Shown piece after piece: positions 16,327-18,900 of a stretch of DNA of 18,900 nt (position 1 is the first letter of the stretch; the number at the start of each line of letters is the position of its first letter). Below the pieces are notes generated by a model, which worked only from the letters and a program-made list of their open reading frames with translations, was not told where the DNA came from and searched no databases. Origin of the DNA: Bacteroidales bacterium (GTDB lineage: Bacteria > Bacteroidota > Bacteroidia > Bacteroidales > Azobacteroidaceae); contig JAJBTS010000196.1 in assembly GCA_020860885.1 (NCBI GenBank), forward strand, positions 1 through 18,900, given 5' to 3'. Both the position numbers and the translations under genes were made by a program.

Positions 16327-16357
16327 CAAATATAAACTATTCACTGAAAATATGAAA
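16327..16357 (-). promoter_or_regulatory. Promoter for cdd
   Basis: On the minus strand, TTTC (16357-16354), 19 bases and TATATTTG (16334-16327) fit the Bacteroidota promoter with one change in the -33 element. The cdd ATG follows 17 bases later. The -33 element overlaps the first codons of the divergent glucosaminidase gene. Confidence 0.55.
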
Positions 16358-17251
16358 GCATATCGCATTATACTTTTTTTATTTTGTCTTTTTTCTATCT
16401 CAATTTTTTCTGTCGACGCTCAGAAACTCTATCAACCCTATATAGATTATATTGATAAATACAGCGATTTAGCCGTAGATCACATGAAGAAATACAAAAT
16501 CCCGGCCAGCATCACGTTAGCTCAAGGTATTCTGGAATCCGGAGCCGGCAGAAGTCGGTTCGTTAAAGAAACAAACAATCATTTCGGAATTAAATGCCAT
16601 ACGGATTGGAGAGGAAACCGGGCCTATAAAGCAGACGATGGCCCTAACGATTGCTTTCGGAGTTACAAAAAAGCAGAAGATTCTTTCGAAGATCATTCCA
16701 AATTCCTGGCCGAACGCGCCCGCTATTCCGAGTTATTCAAATTAAGCTCTACCGATTATAAGGGATGGTGCCGGGGCTTACAAAAATGTGGATATGCTAC
16801 GGATAAGGCTTATGCAAATAAATTGATTAAACTCATAGAAGATTATAAACTTTATCAATACGACCAAAAAGGAAAGGCCGGTAAAAGCAGTAAAGCTGTT
16901 GTTCAAAAAGTTAAACGTCAACCTTATATTGACCATGGTTTACTATATGTGGTCGGAGAAGAGAATGACAACTACGAACGCATTGCCGAAGAGATGGGAT
17001 TTAAAGTGAAAGATTTGCTCAAATTCAATGAAGTTCCTGAAGATTTCCCGGTAAGTAAAGGAGATATAATTTACCTGGAGAAAAAAAAGAAACAAGCCGA
17101 CAAACCTTACTTTGAGCACATTGTCCAAATCGGTGAATCTATGTATAGCATTTCGCAGAGATACGGTATTCAAGTTGAACGATTGTATAAACTCAACAAG
17201 AAAAAACCGGATTATGTTCCTGTAGAAGGGGATGTATTAAGATTGCGTTGA
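16352..17251 (+). CDS. Secreted GH73-type N-acetylglucosaminidase with two LysM domains
   Basis: A 299-residue exported peptidoglycan hydrolase. The signal peptide covers about residues 1-23 (cleavage near VDA-QK). The glucosaminidase domain, about 28-172, has the pattern of the FlgJ/LytD-like family: PASITLAQGILESGAGRSRF with the catalytic glutamate E62, NNHFGIKCHTDW (75-86), and a C-terminal YATDKAYANKLIKLIEDYKL segment. Two LysM modules follow: about 197-242 (LYVVGEENDNYERIAEEMGF to KGDIIYLE) and about 255-298 (HIVQIGESMYSISQRYGI to EGDVLRLR); the first is the more diverged. It should cut the glycan strand in the periplasm or at the wall. It stands alone, between cdd (divergent) and the guanylyltransferase gene. 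Confidence 0.93.
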   Translation: MKAYRIILFLFCLFSISIFSVDAQKLYQPYIDYIDKYSDLAVDHMKKYKIPASITLAQGILESGAGRSRFVKETNNHFGIKCHTDWRGNRAYKADDGPNDCFRSYKKAEDSFEDHSKFLAERARYSELFKLSSTDYKGWCRGLQKCGYATDKAYANKLIKLIEDYKLYQYDQKGKAGKSSKAVVQKVKRQPYIDHGLLYVVGEENDNYERIAEEMGFKVKDLLKFNEVPEDFPVSKGDIIYLEKKKKQADKPYFEHIVQIGESMYSISQRYGIQVERLYKLNKKKPDYVPVEGDVLRLR

Positions 17252-17364
17252 AAACCCTTGTAGACGAATCATTGAGATTTTCGCAAACCTTCAGAGTCTC
17301 AAAAAATTCAATTATTAAGTATTGATAAAATACATTAATATTCCTATTTATTGACCTCACATAA

Positions 17365-17395
17365 TTGACTGGTTTTTAAAATAGTATTATATTTG
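17365..17395 (+). promoter_or_regulatory. Promoter for mannose-1-phosphate guanylyltransferase
   Basis: TTG (17365-17367), a 20-base spacer and TATATTTG (17388-17395) match the Bacteroidota consensus. The ATG follows 28 bases later, after an A/T-rich leader without a Shine-Dalgarno sequence. The rest of the 172-base gap after the glucosaminidase gene holds no recognisable structure. Confidence 0.7.
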
Positions 17396-17423
17396 CCAGT
17401 AACAATTATTAAAAAAGAATAAT

Positions 17424-18500
17424 ATGAAGGATAATTTTTGTGTGATTATGGGAGGTGGTATCGGCAGCCGATTCTGGCCATTCAGCCGGGAAAATAAACC
17501 CAAGCAATTTCTTGATTTTTTTGGAACCGGGCGCTCCCTTCTTCAACAAACATTTGATCGTTTCAGTCAGATTATACCTACAGAGAATATTTTTATCGCA
17601 ACTAACGAATTATATGCTGATCTGGTAAAGGAACAACTTCCCGAGATAACAGACAGCCAGATCTTAAAGGAACCTACACGTAGGAATACAGCACCTTGTA
17701 TAGCCTATGCTTCCTATCATATTCAAGCTATCAATCCTAATGCAAATATCGTAGTTACTCCTGCTGACCATTTAATTTTACAGGAACAACATTTCCTGAA
17801 GAATATACAAACAGGATTAAACTTTGTAAGTAAGTTTCCTTCTCTGCTAACACTGGGAGTAAAACCCAGCCGCCCGGAAACAGGATATGGGTACATCCAG
17901 ACCAAGGAAGGAGGTAAAGACAATATACAGGAAGTAAAAGCTTTTACGGAGAAACCGAATCCGGAATTGGCCCAAATATTTTTTGAAAGCGGTGATTTTT
18001 TCTGGAACTCAGGTATTTTCATCTGGAATGTGAATGTTATCCTGGATGCTTTCAAATTGTATCTTCCGGATATAAATGTCCGTTTGGCCCAGGGAATAGG
18101 ATTGTATAATACTCCTAAAGAAAAAGAATTTATTAATGAGGTATATCCTACCTGCCAGAATATTTCCATTGATTATGGAATTATGGAAAAAGCAGACAAT
18201 GTGTATATGCTGGTCGCTGATTTCGGTTGGTCCGATTTAGGTAACTGGGCTTCTGTCTATGACCTTACAGATAAGGATGAGGGAAAAAACGCTGTTTTGA
18301 AATGTAAGTCGCTTTTCATTGAAAGTAAAGATAATCTGGTAACCCTGGCTGATGGTAAACTGGCTGTGGTCCAAGGACTGGATAATTACATCGTAGCAGA
18401 ATCGGATAATGTGCTTTTGATATGTAAAAGAGATGAAGAACAACGTATAAAACAGATTGTTGCTGATGTAAAGATGAAATACGGAGAAGAGTATATGTAA
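17424..18500 (+). CDS. manC: Mannose-1-phosphate guanylyltransferase
   Basis: A 358-residue nucleotidyltransferase making GDP-mannose from mannose-1-phosphate and GTP, the donor for mannosylation and the precursor of GDP-fucose in surface glycans. The signature GGGIGSRFWPFSRENKPKQF (10-29) binds the nucleotide, with EPTRRNTAP (83-91), TPADH (112-116) and FTEKP (174-178) at the substrate site. The protein ends after the short beta-helical region (about 290-358) and has no C-terminal phosphomannose isomerase domain, so it is the single-function form. It has its own promoter and no cotranscribed neighbour in the window. The gene symbol follows common usage for this enzyme; a related hexose-1-phosphate guanylyltransferase is less likely. 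Confidence 0.93.
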   Translation: MKDNFCVIMGGGIGSRFWPFSRENKPKQFLDFFGTGRSLLQQTFDRFSQIIPTENIFIATNELYADLVKEQLPEITDSQILKEPTRRNTAPCIAYASYHIQAINPNANIVVTPADHLILQEQHFLKNIQTGLNFVSKFPSLLTLGVKPSRPETGYGYIQTKEGGKDNIQEVKAFTEKPNPELAQIFFESGDFFWNSGIFIWNVNVILDAFKLYLPDINVRLAQGIGLYNTPKEKEFINEVYPTCQNISIDYGIMEKADNVYMLVADFGWSDLGNWASVYDLTDKDEGKNAVLKCKSLFIESKDNLVTLADGKLAVVQGLDNYIVAESDNVLLICKRDEEQRIKQIVADVKMKYGEEYM

Positions 18501-18527
18501 TTGAAAATACAAGAAAAATATTTTAAG

Positions 18528-18568
18528 AGAAGCTGTCTCACTCAATCCAATAGAGTATGAAAGCTTCT
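18528..18568 (+). terminator. Possible terminator after manC
   Basis: AGAAGCT (18528-18534) pairs with AGCTTCT (18562-18568), and the inner ACTC/GAGT can add a second stem. The right arm runs into a T-rich stretch (TTTCTTTTTC). The loop is long, so this is tentative. Confidence 0.4.
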
Positions 18569-18667
18569 TTTCTTTTTCAACGCTTATCGGGAACAAGAAT
18601 AGGATGTCTCTGCCCTAACCTCCCATAAAATCATACTGATTATTCCTTTCCCAAAGACAAACGACCT

Positions 18668-18741
18668 AAAATTTTCGCACGTGCAATTTTTTCAAATGGG
18701 ACTGCCATTCAAAATTTTTGCACGTGCGAAAATTTTGAATG
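18668..18741. repeat. CACGTG-centred palindrome pair forming a large inverted repeat
   Basis: Arms of 32 bases at 18668-18699 and 18705-18736 are reverse complements with about five mismatches and a 5-base loop. Each arm contains GCACGTGC (18677-18684 and 18720-18727) next to AAAATTTT. The right copy is itself a 36-base palindrome (18706-18741) with 17 of 18 pairs matched; the left copy is more decayed. It could be a protein-binding site, a small dispersed palindromic element, or a terminator-like structure. Confidence 0.8.
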
Positions 18742-18864
18742 ATACAAGTAAACATGGCTACCTTCGCAATTGGGTAATAATCCCCGTGAAATATAAATTA
18801 TAAAACATCCTTAGAATTAACCTAAATGCATTTTGAATGTTAAAGAAATATAATCTGCCGACTA

Positions 18865-18881
18865 TTGGCATTGATTTTGCA
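18865..18881 (+). promoter_or_regulatory. Possible sigma-54 promoter facing out of the window
   Basis: TTGGCATTGATTTTGCA has GG and GC elements separated by exactly 10 bases, as in the sigma-54 (RpoN) -24/-12 consensus TTGGCACGnnnnTTGCA, with a changed CACG core. The gene it would drive lies beyond the right edge. Confidence 0.4.
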
Positions 18882-18900
18882 AAATTCAAATGTTCAATTA

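Larger units (their letters stand above)
18501..18900. other. 400-base non-coding region at the right edge
   Basis: No credible coding region is seen. The interval holds a possible hairpin after manC (18528-18568), a palindrome pair (18668-18741) and a sigma-54-like promoter near the edge. The remaining stretches, 18570-18667 and 18742-18864, show nothing I can interpret. Confidence 0.6.

Noticed and set aside
17723..18169. 148-codon open frame on the minus strand
   Set aside because: It lies wholly antisense to manC, which has intact motifs over this stretch; no family resemblance is seen.

Overview
The window looks like chromosome from the phylum Bacteroidota, most likely order Bacteroidales. 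The pointers are moderately AT-rich DNA, start codons without clear Shine-Dalgarno sequences, repeated -7 elements of the form TAnnTTTG with TTTG/TTG about 19-20 bases upstream, a fused lpxC-fabZ gene, and the gene order prfA-pyrF-HD hydrolase-lpxD-lpxC/fabZ-lpxA. No plasmid, phage, transposase or CRISPR array is visible, and there are no tRNA or rRNA genes. The genus cannot be fixed from this sequence alone.

Layout. 50-2075 (+): a small V4R-domain protein followed one base later by a soluble histidine kinase, a likely sensor pair. 2170-3009 (+): a DUF4349 lipoprotein. 3010-3332: a non-coding interval between convergent genes, holding ten degenerate repeats with an exact 23-bp period. 3333-5252 (-): biotin ligase, a YjbR-type protein and a small membrane protein, with a YraN-type protein upstream under its own promoter. 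5329-7637 (+): a small ribbon-helix-helix-like protein, a cyclophilin lipoprotein, tRNA deaminase TadA and an NAD-dependent epimerase in one run. 7632-15749 (-): a long same-strand block, in transcription order prfA, pyrF, HD hydrolase, lpxD, lpxC/fabZ, lpxA, a pRiA4b ORF-3-like protein and miaA. 15833-16309 (-): cytidine deaminase. 16352-17251 (+): a secreted glucosaminidase with two LysM domains. 17424-18500 (+): mannose-1-phosphate guanylyltransferase. 18501-18900: non-coding, with a CACGTG-centred palindrome pair and a possible sigma-54 promoter facing out of the window.

Together the genes are mostly housekeeping. The first three acyl-chain steps of lipid A synthesis sit with fatty acid dehydration (FabZ), UMP synthesis, translation termination and tRNA modification. 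Sugar-nucleotide supply (GDP-mannose) and wall remodelling follow. The unusual signals are mainly non-coding: the 23-bp array, whose right half alternates in orientation to form three successive dyads; an AACAGT-rich repeat giving near-identical leaders to miaA and pyrF; and the terminal palindromes. The V4R plus soluble kinase pair is the most interesting protein-level unit.
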